From assembly GCA_964017145.1 (NCBI GenBank), contig CAXHKQ010000109.1, positions 1 through 20,154 of the forward strand: a stretch of DNA of 20,154 bases. The letters run 5' to 3'. Position 1 is the stretch's first letter, and every line of letters starts with the position of its first letter. The notes below the pieces were generated by a model. That model saw nothing but the letters and a program-made list of their open reading frames with translations. It searched no databases and was not told the DNA's origin. Positions 10,601-18,614 of the stretch are shown piece by piece. A program made the position numbers and the translations under genes. Source of the DNA: Agrocybe praecox. Its lineage: Eukaryota; Basidiomycota; Agaricomycetes; Agaricales; Agrocybaceae.

Positions 10601-13600
10601 GCAGAAGTTACCGTGAAAACCGATCTTACTTCATCATTTGAAGACAATATCATAGAGACACTACTTCCAGCACGCAGTTCTGAGGAAGACGAGACGCATG
10701 GAATTTGTACGACTAGACTGACGGATAAAAAGATAGAGCTAGAAACAATCAAACAAGATTATATTTTGGGAATAAAATCATTAGTTGACGATAATACAAT
10801 AAACCCGATAGATCAAGTTGTTGTTGCTGGAATTGCAGATGTGGAACCAGATCAATCGCGACCCACGGAAACAGGAGCTATTTCACTATTGTCGGCAGCA
10901 GAGACATCAAAGGTTCAAGAAACACCTACAATCAGATCGTGCGAACAAACAGAAGCAGAAATGATTAATACTATTACAGAGCAGGTTGAAACTGTGCCTA
11001 TTACTGAATGTGTCGACGATAAGTCTGTTCTTCCACAACTTACTAAAAAGGAAAGATCATTTGAACTCGATGAATTAGCAGTATCTGAACTAAAAACATC
11101 ATTGTCGACTGAAACAGCTGAGTCGTCGACAAAAAAAATAGAAAAGGATGTAGCTTCATCGAAAAGCAAACGAAAGCTAGAACCCTTCCAAGATACTGCG
11201 GATGACAAAAAAATTGAAGTCGACGAAAATACAGTGCCCGACGTTATCCCAATATTCTCTACAACTTCAACTATTGCGTTGATGGAAATAGATCAGTCGA
11301 TTCCGAAGGTGTCCGATAAAAAATCAGTTGACATAGTTGACATAGAAACCACGGCATCAGTAATTAAAGATATCGTAGAAACACCGGAATCATGTCAAGT
11401 AATTGAGCAAGAGAACATATCTGAAGATTCAGAAGCTAGTCTAATGTTACCGTCAAATTTGACTATGGACTTGAAGGCACATGATAATTTGGGTACTATA
11501 TTGATACCAAGAGATGACGACCAAGTTGCTGCTACATCGAAAACGGAAAGTATCGAAGACAAATCTATACCATCTCTAATCACTAATGAGAATAAAACAG
11601 AAGAAATTTGTGAGGTCGATGTACCGGAAGCAAACACGTTATTGATGACTGATGTGACTATATGCACACCGACGAGGACAGATGAAGTTGTTGAATTAGA
11701 ACTTGCTGATTCAAAGATTGTTGTTAGAGAAGACAAACAAGAGCAAGCACTATCTCGAGAAATGGAGGCATTGCAATCATTAACATCTGATGCTGTTGAA
11801 AAGAAAATCTCAATAATAACCGATGAAACCGTCGCTGAGTCGAGGATAGTGTCTGTCGAAAAAAAATTGAACTTAGATCAACTTCAAATAGACGAAATGA
11901 GACAGACCGAAAATAAGGACTCTCTTCGTGAAAAAACAATTGAGGTGGCAAGCAAAACTGATAAACCGAATGATGTAACTGAAAGCTTAACAAATATTCT
12001 CGTCGAATCTGAATCGAAGAGTGCGAATCTAGATATTCAATCAGGGACATCCGAAAATCCTATCCACCATATGGAAATTGAAGAGATTTTAGAACCTGTA
12101 CGAACAATTGAGCATACTTTGGAAAAATTATATACGAAGTTGACTGATGATTCTGATGCTCGAAATGAGGTAAAAGATACGAAACCCTTTGAACAGGTGA
12201 ACATATCTGATCAAGATATCGGGATACAAATTGTTGATCAAATCAAAATCATAAATGACGATATACAGGCAGTCGATCTTGCTGCCCAGTCAGTGGCCAC
12301 TAGTGCAATTGAAAATGTGAAAATTGAAGATCGAACTGATTGGAATACACCTATCGAAAAATCAGTCGAGTCTAAAAGAACTCAGAAAAGCGTTAGTCGG
12401 CAATCGTCGAATTTGTCGATTTCATCACAAAAGTCTATCGATGTTGAAAGCGATTTGACAGGAAAATCTATTGCTAAACCTCTTCAAAAACCTTCTCCGG
12501 AAAAGTCTGCTTCCGACGTTGAAATAGTAAATGTTTCGGAATCCATAGATCTTACATCCACACCCAATGAAAGTGAAGAAGTGCCTCAAGTTCCTACCCG
12601 GCCTAAACGCAAGACTCCGCCCAAAAGTCCAACATTGAAAGATGTTGATGAAATTGATCCGGGAACATCAGATTCAATTTCAGCTATCAACACTAAACAG
12701 GAATTAATTCCAGAAATTCAAGGACAGGATATATCTGAACATATGGGTAACAAAATACAAACAGAGCCAATCGATATAAAAAGTACAACATCAACAATGG
12801 AGACCAAACTGATTGAACCCTCCTTAGAAGATAAAAAAGAGGCATCCGAAGATTCTTTGAACTCTAAAGAAGCAGTGATAATAACGAGAGTTGGAACTGA
12901 TATTGGAGAGACGAAGCATGAATCAATATCCAAGGAACCGATTGTAGCCCAAAGTACAATAGAAAACCCGGTCGAAGGCTCCACAGAAATTGTAGCACCA
13001 AAGCGTAAAACCAAATCTAAAGAAAAAGCTAGTCGTAAGAAATCACAATCTCCTAAATCCGATGAAACTCCAAAAGATATAACACTTGAGACAATTAGTT
13101 CAACGGACATATTGTCGATCGATATTCCTGCTGTACAAACATCTGCAGAACCCCAAGAAAATAAATTGGATATTTTAGCTAAAGATGTTGAGAAACCACT
13201 TAGAAAAAAATCACTTTCACCCAAGCTTGAACAGAAATCTGCAGATATTAATTCAGCACAACAGAATGAAAAATTTGAACCGGTGTGTAAAGCTGACTCC
13301 GTTATCACAAAATCAGAGCCTTTGCTGGGCACTGAAATGGAAAGAGACTCAAATAAGATCGAGAAAGCTTCCGAAATTAATGAAAAGTCGATAAACGAGA
13401 AACAGCGTCGAAAAAAATCTAAGTCACCTAAATCAGAAGAGCCAGATTTAAAACCAAACGAAAAAACACAAACTGTTATTGAAGAAATGACTAGTCAACA
13501 AACCAAGACAATCGATAGTATTCCATCATCAACCTCTGTCGACGTAGTTGAAAAATCATCGAACGAACAGTTAACTGAATCACATCTTGCTGAAGTTAAG

Positions 13601-14660
13601 TCAATAATTGAGAAACCTCGTCGCAAAAAATCAATGTCACCAAAATCCGAAAAGCCAGATTCCAAACCAAACGAAAAAACGCAAACTATTGTTGAAGAAA
13701 TGACTATTGAAACCATGACAACCCTTCCACCATCAACTTCTGTCGACGTAGTTGAAAAATCATCGAAGGAACAGATAAAAGAATCACATCTAGCTGAAAA
13801 GATGGCAGATACATCAGCAAAAACCACCGATACAATGAGAAAATCTTCAAATCAAGAAACGACACATGATATATCGAAAAACGACCAAACAACCGTTGTT
13901 CCTGATCTTGAGCAGGGAACAACAAAGAAACTCTCATCAGGTGATGAAAAGGATGTTGTTCTCGAAACGTCGAAGGTAGTCGCAAATTTACCCGATGATA
14001 TTCCTAAACCTAGAATTCGTCGGAAAAAATCCGACGAAGGACGTCAGAGGAAGCCAAAATCGAAATCACCCGATATAATCGAAAACGCTGCACCTTTGAA
14101 ACCTGAACGTAAAAAGTCTGAAACGACTGAACAATCTCTACCCGAAACGCAAACGATACCCGAAATATCGAAACGAAGATCTGACGAATTCACCACTGTG
14201 GTAACGCAAAGTGATGAAACGATCGACGGTCGGCGTCTGGAAAAACGCACCACGAAATTCCAGACTGAGATCGAAGCACCAGCCGCAGAAAAAATCGAGA
14301 AACTTGCGAAACGAACGCGCGAAACAAAACGTCCACCGGTCATCGACTCGCGTTTGACCAATCGCTCGGCCAGCGTTGGCACAGCCATCAAGCTGACCTG
14401 CACGTTCACCGGAAACGATGTGCACACGCAGTGGTTCAAGGACAGCGAGCCGATCAAGTCCGGCGATCGCTATTGCATCCAGCAGCGCGACGGCATCGCC
14501 AGTTTGGAGCTGCTCAAATCGGACGTCTGCGACTCCGGATTGTACGCGTGCATAGTGTCGAATGCCAACGGCGAGGTCGAGACGACGGCTACCATCAAGA
14601 TGTTCGAGGATGTGTCGCATGAGGTTCTGTCGGCGCCGGTCTTCTCATCAGGCATTCGCG
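2684..14660 (+). CDS. Giant 12-kb exon: helical repeat array, disordered region, Ig
   Basis: The exon is open for 3,992 codons plus one base. Order: amphipathic helical repeats (2684 to about 7690), an acidic Ser/Thr/Glu/Lys/Ile/Val-rich disordered stretch (about 7690-12590) with helical islands at 7869-8095, 9676-10110 and 12070-12140, a Lys/Ser-Pro-rich basic segment (about 12590-14070), a Ser/Thr-rich linker, a complete Ig (about 14330-14613), and the A strand of another Ig ending at the donor CGCG|GTGAGT. No signal peptide or membrane segment is visible. The Glu/Lys/Val content recalls titin PEVK spring regions, but proline is too scarce for a classical PEVK. By position, this could be a long spacer or extensible linker between the upstream Ig block and the downstream Ig-pair rod; that is inference. 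Phase 1 at the 3' end fits the exon at 17714. Confidence 0.8.
5270..5740 (+). repeat. Four tandem protein repeats of 37-42 residues
   Basis: Four adjacent units run about 5270-5395, 5396-5515, 5516-5626 and 5627-5740. Each carries a core such as LLTFADQLSVSQ, LLTSADQRSVSQ, IQTFDDQQSVPK or MQTFDDQRSVPQ, followed by a short connector and (V)IEPVSD, AIEPASD, VIEPVRD or DIETVSD. Nucleotide similarity is still visible, so the expansion is younger than the surrounding helical array. The units lack the P-L-x-E-L-Q motif and interrupt the array with acidic, probably flexible sequence. Confidence 0.8.
9017..9292 (+). repeat. Two-copy repeat of about 47 residues in the disordered region
   Basis: Unit 1 (9017-9157) contains ESANEENIFALIEADRT and HSVEKMS. 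Unit 2 (9158 to about 9292) contains ESAIGEKMTPLIEADQT and QSVEKIS. The shared words LIEAD, ILST/IIST and SVEK occur at matching spacing, so this is a local tandem duplication. No function can be inferred. Confidence 0.7.
9676..10110 (+). other. Helical repeat island inside the disordered region
   Basis: Within AT-rich, Ser/Thr/Glu-rich sequence, the helical motif returns in at least three copies: LERPLFELKSCVKMIE, VKPIRQLTDFIEELQK and ALPLEELKDEIELIQKQ. The order and spacing resemble the 5' array more than 2 kb upstream. Such an island suggests that the disordered region grew by insertion into, or decay of, an originally longer array. A single further copy is at about 12070-12140 (ILEPVRTIEHTLEKL). 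Confidence 0.65.
12592..14070 (+). repeat. RKKSxSPKS (KSP-like) repeat cluster
   Basis: A basic Ser-Pro motif recurs: SRKKSQSPKS (about 13031), LRKKSLSPKL (about 13199), RRKKSKSPKS (about 13406) and RRKKSMSPKS (about 13619). Related forms are RKTPPKSPTLK (about 12610) and RRKKSD with KSKSPD (about 14020-14070). Each combines a basophilic-kinase-type site (RKKS) with a proline-directed SP site. Family knowledge: KSP repeats are known in M-line-associated regions of titin and in UNC-89, where phosphorylation is proposed to control assembly. A similar role here is inference. Confidence 0.7.
13394..13800 (+). repeat. Recent tandem duplication of a 71-codon KSP unit
   Basis: Unit 1 (13394-13606) and unit 2 (13607-13800) share, in order, RRKKSxSPKSE, KPNEKTQT, a [VI]EEMT word, STSVDVVEKSS and ESHLAE. 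Corresponding GAG codons at 13397 and 13610 are 213 bases apart. Long runs of identical codons remain. This is the least diverged repeat seen in the exon, so copy number may vary between individuals or species. Confidence 0.85.
14330..14613 (+). other. I-set Ig domain at the end of the giant exon
   Basis: KLTCTFTG (B strand), QWFKDSEPIKSGDRY (C strand), SLELLKSDVCDSGLYAC (E to F strands) and NANGEVETTATI (G strand) form a full I-set Ig with both cysteines and the tryptophan. Sequence becomes GC-rich again exactly here. The next Ig begins APVFSSGIR and is interrupted by the phase-1 intron at 14660/14661. Confidence 0.85.
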
Positions 14661-14955
14661 GTGAGTCACGTGTGCTGTTGCGCTTGCGTTTGCTGTGGCG
14701 TTTTACATGTTCGTTGTAGTCTCGTCAGTACTAACGTGTGTGTGTTTGATGATGCGTGCACTAACCGTTGAACGTTGTGTCGTCATAATGTGATAGAATT
14801 TCGAGTCTCTAAGTACGCCATAGATCGATACGTGAAATGCGTATTTTTAGCTGTGCTCGTGTGATCGAAACAGGTAATCAAATGCAACATTGACAATGAC
14901 ATTCGTCTAGCTCAACCTCGCACGAATGCGCAGAAACGCAATCACAGACATGTGG

Positions 14956-14965
14956 TTATTTATAA
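14956..14965 (+). promoter_or_regulatory. MEF2 consensus element, also TATA-like
   Basis: TTATTTATAA matches YTAWWWWTAR exactly. An E-box (CATGTG) sits two bases upstream. MEF2 with E-box pairs are typical of muscle gene control. The core TATTTATAA could instead act as a TATA box, with initiation near 14990. Binding is inferred from sequence only. Confidence 0.45.
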
Positions 14966-15023
14966 CTCAATCGGCTTGATCGTTGTTCGATGTGCATTGC
15001 GGCAATAATTTCGTTCATCGATG

Positions 15024-15063
15024 TCATCTCGTCATCATCAGTATCATCAGCATCATCATCATG
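15024..15063 (+). repeat. Imperfect (CAT/CAG)n microsatellite
   Basis: Interrupted CAT and CAG triplets run through the presumed leader of the short isoform and end in a pure stretch of CATs. The repeat contains the TCAGT initiator-like word at 15038-15042. It is a low-complexity tract likely to vary in length. Confidence 0.6.
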
Positions 15064-15237
15064 CAGCAATATGATTGGGTGACCGAACGCTTACGTTCGG
15101 CAACGATTCGGCACTACTTCGGCTTCGATCGGCTAACGATCACGGACGATTGCGAACATTATTTAGGCACACAATCGGCAGCTGATTGTCAGTTGCAGTT
15201 GGTTTGTGTTCCAACGAACATTGTCTCAGCAAAGTGA
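15061..15237 (+). CDS. Possible upstream ORF of 58 codons in the leader
   Basis: An ATG at 15061 opens a 58-codon frame that ends in TGA at 15235-15237, 67 bases before the main ATG. The peptide starts MQQYDWVTERLRSATIR and resembles nothing I know. If transcription starts upstream of 15061, it would be a translated leader ORF that lowers or conditions initiation at 15305. Chance is a fully adequate alternative: no repeat or codon-bias signal supports coding. Confidence 0.2.
   Translation: MQQYDWVTERLRSATIRHYFGFDRLTITDDCEHYLGTQSAADCQLQLVCVPTNIVSAK
15179..15201 (+). promoter_or_regulatory. Cluster of three E-boxes
   Basis: CAGCTG at 15179-15184 is followed by CAGTTG at 15190-15195 and 15196-15201, all of the CANNTG form. 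They lie about 100 bases before the start codon, so they may be within the transcribed leader. Bound bHLH factors (for example MyoD/nautilus type) are a possibility, but E-boxes are short and common. Confidence 0.3.
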
Positions 15238-15304
15238 GACAAACCAATCTAAATAACTCGGAACACATCCAACGAATATCGACGGCAGCAACGAACCAAC
15301 GACA

Positions 15305-17648
15305 ATGGCGGACGATACCCCAGGCGCAGCACCAGCTGCAGCGCTGCCACCCCTCAAGAAGAAGGGATTACGCGGTCGCAGTGCGACGCCGTCGCGCGGG
15401 CGCAGCATGACGCCTTTGCAGCGCCATCGCGAGAAGAGCAGCACTCCTTCTGGTGGCGCACCTTACCGCAGCATCACACCGTTCCTGGCACGCGATGACA
15501 AGGAGAAGACTCCGTTCGAGATCGGACCGAATATTCTGCTGCAGCTAGCCTCGTATCAAGCGATCTTTGACAAAGCGCTGGTGATGGACATTTCCGGAAT
15601 TGAGGAGCCACGTGCCAAGTACATCACGTCCGACCATTGTGTTGTCGACAAGGCGTCGCTGATGGACATCTCGAACGTAGAGTACATCTACATTGAGGAG
15701 GATGAACCAGAAGTGACTGCTGGAGCAGCATCGACAACAGCTGCAGCTGCTCCGAAGGCGTTCACTCCGAAAGCCTGGGCACCGAAGGTTCCGATACCGA
15801 AAGTGCCGCTTCCGAAGTTGCCACTACCCAAGGCTCCCGAGGTCTCTACAACCTCGGTGTCAGACTCTACGGGCTCTCTCGACGAGGGTGGTGTTAAGAA
15901 GAAGCGAAAGATGAAGAAGCGCAAGAAGAAGGTGCCAGGCGAAGAGGGAGTCGAGAAGCCTAAGAAGATGACCAAGAAGCAACGACTGCTCGCCGAGAAG
16001 AAGGCGAAAATTGAGGCCGAAAAGAAGGCGAAGGCTGAGGCGCTTGCTAAAGCTAAGGCAGAGGCTGAGGCGAGGAAGAAGGCCGAAGAGGAGGCTGAAC
16101 GTCTGCGCAAGGAAGCTGAGGAGGAAGCCGAGCGCATCCGCCTGGAAGAAGAGGCACTGGCTTTGGCTGAAGAGGAGGCCTTTGAAGAGCAGGTCGACGA
16201 GGAAGATGAACATTCTGGTTCCGAATCAGCTGATGAGGCAGGCACTGCGAGTGAAGAGGATATGAGGGCACCGTCGCCGGACAACTTCGTGCGACCCTCC
16301 CTCGATCACGGACAGTGGGACAAGTTGACCGAAGAAGAGCAAGACGAGATCCGAGCTCAATACGAGGAACGCAAGCAGAAGAAGATCGCTTATCGTCAGA
16401 AGTACGTCGATTTCCAGCGGGCTCGCGAAGAGGCGCGTAACCCGCATGTCACTGTTCATTTACGTGACTGTGCTCAGCCGGAGGGCAAGACAGCGAAATT
16501 ATCGTGCGCTGTCGCCGGTCCGGGTTTGGTGATCAAGTGGTACCGTGATGGTCATCTCATCGAGCGCAGTCCCAAGTATAAGATTTTGGTCAGCGAAGGC
16601 TTAGTCGGCTTGGAGATTGTAAATCCGCTACCGAGCGACTCGGGCGAATATGCGTGCCGTTTGCACAACGATAACGGGGATGCAGGCACTTCGTGTATTC
16701 TCACGATCTACGACGTGATCAAGAAAACGCCCATGCCACCGACGTTCACGCTGATCCGTGATCATTATCGCACTGTCGAGGACATTCTGATCATCGAAGC
16801 TCACGTCACTGGAACACCGAGGCCCAAGGTGACATGGCTGCGTGATTGTGTCGTGCTGAGACCGAGCTTCAAGTATGTGCCGGTAGAAGATGCTCATGGA
16901 GTGTTCAGACTGGAGGTGTACCGACCAAACAACAAGGATACTGGCAAGTACACAATCTGCGCCAAGAACTCAGTTGCTGTGGAAGAGGTCCAATACAACG
17001 TGCGCTTCATCAACAAGCTTCGAAAGTGTTATCTGCACGAGAGACCCAAAGAAATCGGGTTTTACGAGAAAAAGAAAGAGGAGGCACGTGTGCTGGAGAC
17101 GGAAGAAGCAGCTGTTGTACGCGAACAGCATCACTTCTGCAAGATCTCCGGCTATCCATTGCCGTTCTCAAAATCGAAGAAGCAGCAAGACAGGGAACGC
17201 ACATCGACACCCGAACCGTACACGCCGCCGCCATTGAAAATCGCATGTCATCTGCGCGATCGCATCGGTCTGGTTGGTGAATCGAAGCAGCTGACTTGTG
17301 CCGTTACGGGCGATGAACCAGAGATAGAGTGGCTAAAAGACGGGAATCCTATAGAATATGGCAAACACATCAACATGCTCAACACGGATGGTGTGACCAC
17401 GTTGGTGTTCGACAAGCTGTCACTGGATATGACGGCCGTGTACAAGTGTGTGGCGCGTGCCAAGCTGCCAGAAGTTGTCGAAGTGCCTGTTGACCCAAAG
17501 AAGGCGGAAGAAGAGGAGGAGAAGGTCGTGGAGGTGGTTGAGCCACCTCCCCGCGAAGAAGTTAGCACTTCGTGCTACCTGCGAGTGTACGAGGCGCGAA
17601 TTCATCACCAGTCGAAGGAAGCGCCGATCTTCTTGTTGTCTATCAAGG
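15305..17648 (+). CDS. Alternative first exon: Thr-Pro head, charged helix, Ig domains
   Basis: Start ATG has A at -3 and G at +4, with an in-frame stop 49 bases upstream. It has 781 codons plus one base. Order: an Ala/Pro and Lys/Arg-rich head with SATP, SMTP, SSTP and SITP words (residues 1-60); a short conserved-looking block with VMDISGIEEP and LMDISNVEYIYIEE; a seven-fold PK repeat (15749-15844); a basic patch (15892-15930); a charged helix (15970-16212); Ig-a (16439-16717); Ig-b (16736-17011); a linker; Ig-c (17237-17594) with an acidic insert; and the A strand of Ig-d (17621-17648). The donor is AAGG|GTGAGT in phase 1. It likely produces a shorter sarcomeric isoform. No signal peptide is visible, which fits a cytoplasmic protein. 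Confidence 0.8.
15749..15844 (+). repeat. Seven-fold Pro-Lys repeat
   Basis: Alternating hydrophobic-Pro-Lys words (APK, TPK, APK, IPK, LPK, LPK, LPK) run from 15749 and end in APEV. They resemble the Pro/Val/Lys pattern of titin-family PEVK segments or SH3-binding polyproline. They immediately precede the basic patch. Confidence 0.75.
15970..16212 (+). other. Charged single-alpha-helix or coiled-coil segment
   Basis: About 80 residues of almost only Lys, Glu, Arg, Ala and Leu occur, with words such as AEKKAKIEAEKKAKAEALAK and EEEAERLRKEAEEEAERIRL. The i to i+4 alternation of acidic and basic side chains is the hallmark of stable single alpha helices, as in caldesmon or myosin VI. No regular heptad of large hydrophobics is seen, so a lone helix is preferred over a coiled coil. 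The tail becomes purely acidic (FEEQVDEEDE). It would act as a rigid spacer between the basic head and the Ig rod. Confidence 0.7.
17237..17594 (+). other. Ig-c with acidic PEVK-like insert before the last strand
   Basis: LTCAVTG, EWLKDGNPIEYG and AVYKCVARAK mark B, C and F strands. Between F and the final strand (CYLRVYEA) lies an extra segment of about 30 residues, at about 17470-17565, made of Pro, Glu, Val and Lys (VPVDPKKAEEEEEKVVEVVE). The F-strand signature DxG is replaced by DMTA. An insert of this kind in the F-G hairpin would stick out of the fold. Confidence 0.7.
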
Positions 17649-17713
17649 GTGAGTCCACAATACTACAATTTAAATTCGTCAGTTGCTCAAATTTTAATTT
17701 TAATTCAATACAG
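17649..17713 (+). other. 65-bp phase-1 intron inside Ig-d
   Basis: Donor GTGAGT at 17649 and acceptor TACAG at 17709-17713 define it. It splits a Gly/Asp codon right after the A strand of the Ig (SIK, then D). The same intron position and phase recur in Ig-f and Ig-h, and at the end of the giant exon. Confidence 0.9.
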
Positions 17714-18541
17714 ACTTCTATCACCTGTACGAGAACGACCTGGTCCTCAGCTGCAAGGTTGGCGGTAACCCACGTCCGACTATCTGTTGGTTCAAGAACG
17801 ATGAACTGATCGTGCCTAACGAGCGCATACAGCAAGTCGAGAACATCGAGGGCGTCTGTGAGTTGGCAATCAACAATCCGACACCCGCAGACAGTGGTAT
17901 CTACAAATGCCAGGCGACTAACAAGCTGGACACTGTCGAGACGGAGCACGAGGTCTGCTTCCTGCAGGCCTCGCTGCCAATCAGCCGGCGCGAATCCATT
18001 GGTGATCATTCAAAAAACGCTTTTGGCGGTGGTATTACTACGATTAAGCGTAGCGATGCCACCGCCGTCACTTTGTCGCTCTGCGACAAGACGTTGAAAG
18101 CGCTGCTGAAGGAGGAGGAGGAGAAGCGCAAACGGGCCCCACCACCAGCGCCCAAGGGTTATGTTCGTCGGCACGGTGCTCCGAGCGCCGAGCTGTGGGA
18201 ACTGCAGGCCCGAAATCGGCTCACCTTTACCACTCACTTGAGCGATCGCACCTTTCCGGCTGGTCAGCGTGTGAAACTCTCGTGTTTGGTGCAGGGTCCC
18301 GAACAGATAGTCCGGTGGTCGAGAGATGGAACGCCACTCCATAATGGCGGTCGTATCAAGTACCACAACCGACACGGTCAATGTCAGCTGGAGATCATCA
18401 ACAGCCAGCCGAAAGATTCCGGCGAGTACACGGTCCATGTACGTAACTCAGTGTGCACGGCCGAGTCCAAATGCAAGGTGAAGGTGTTCGCCACGTACCT
18501 GCCATCAGATAAGGCGCCTACTTTCACCAGGACGCTGAAGT
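17714..18541 (+). CDS. Shared Ig-pair exon 1 (rest of Ig-d, linker, Ig-e)
   Basis: The exon begins mid-Ig with DFYHLYENDLVLSCKVGG and WFKNDELI, then DSGIYKCQATN, completing Ig-d (to about 17965). A linker of about 85 residues follows, with RRESIG, a Gly-rich patch, a KEEEEKRKRAPPPAPK segment and a helical AELWELQARN. Ig-e (about 18217-18495) has LSCLVQG and RWSRDG, but its F strand reads GEYTVHVRN, so the second cysteine is missing. The exon ends with APTFTRTLK, the A strand of Ig-f. It can accept splicing from either 14660 or 17648, since both donors are phase 1 and both supply an APxF strand. Confidence 0.85.
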
Positions 18542-18614
18542 GTAAGACCATAATTTCACAATTTCGTGTCGAATATATCCTAACTGCCATCTGTTTCTGT
18601 TATTTTCTCAACAG
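18542..18614 (+). other. 73-bp phase-1 intron inside Ig-f
   Basis: Donor GTAAGA at 18542 and acceptor CAACAG ending at 18614 define it. The position within the Ig fold and the phase match the introns at 17649 and 19566. Confidence 0.9.

Larger units (their letters stand above)
14661..15304 (+). promoter_or_regulatory. Probable internal promoter and 5' UTR of the short isoform
   Basis: This 644-base stretch is intron for the long isoform (donor GTGAGT at 14661) and lies upstream of the ATG at 15305. No frame continues from either side: in the ATG frame a TAA lies at 15254-15256. No acceptor near the ATG would bring the giant exon into frame, so the downstream exon is best explained as a first exon with its own promoter. 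It contains a CACGTG (14667-14672), a CATGTG E-box (14949-14954), a MEF2-type/TATA-like element (14956-14965), an arthropod-initiator-like TCAGT (15038-15042) and CAGCTG/CAGTTG E-boxes (15179-15201). The exact transcription start is unknown. Confidence 0.55.

Noticed and set aside
7690..12590. Classical PEVK spring domain
   Set aside because: Glu, Val and Lys are common, but proline is too rare and Ser/Thr/Ile/Asp too abundant for a PEVK call.
14661..14719. Coding continuation of the giant exon to the TAG at 14717-14719
   Set aside because: Residues after 14660 are unlike any Ig, and a strong GTGAGT donor sits at the exact conserved Ig intron position. Intron retention giving a truncated end is possible but unsupported.
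14661..15304. Gene boundary: two separate genes, one ending near 14719 and one starting at 15305
   Set aside because: The first would end in a single Ig strand with a strong donor. The exon at 17714 completes that Ig equally well, and no polyadenylation signal was noticed. One gene with two promoters explains more, though transcripts would settle it.
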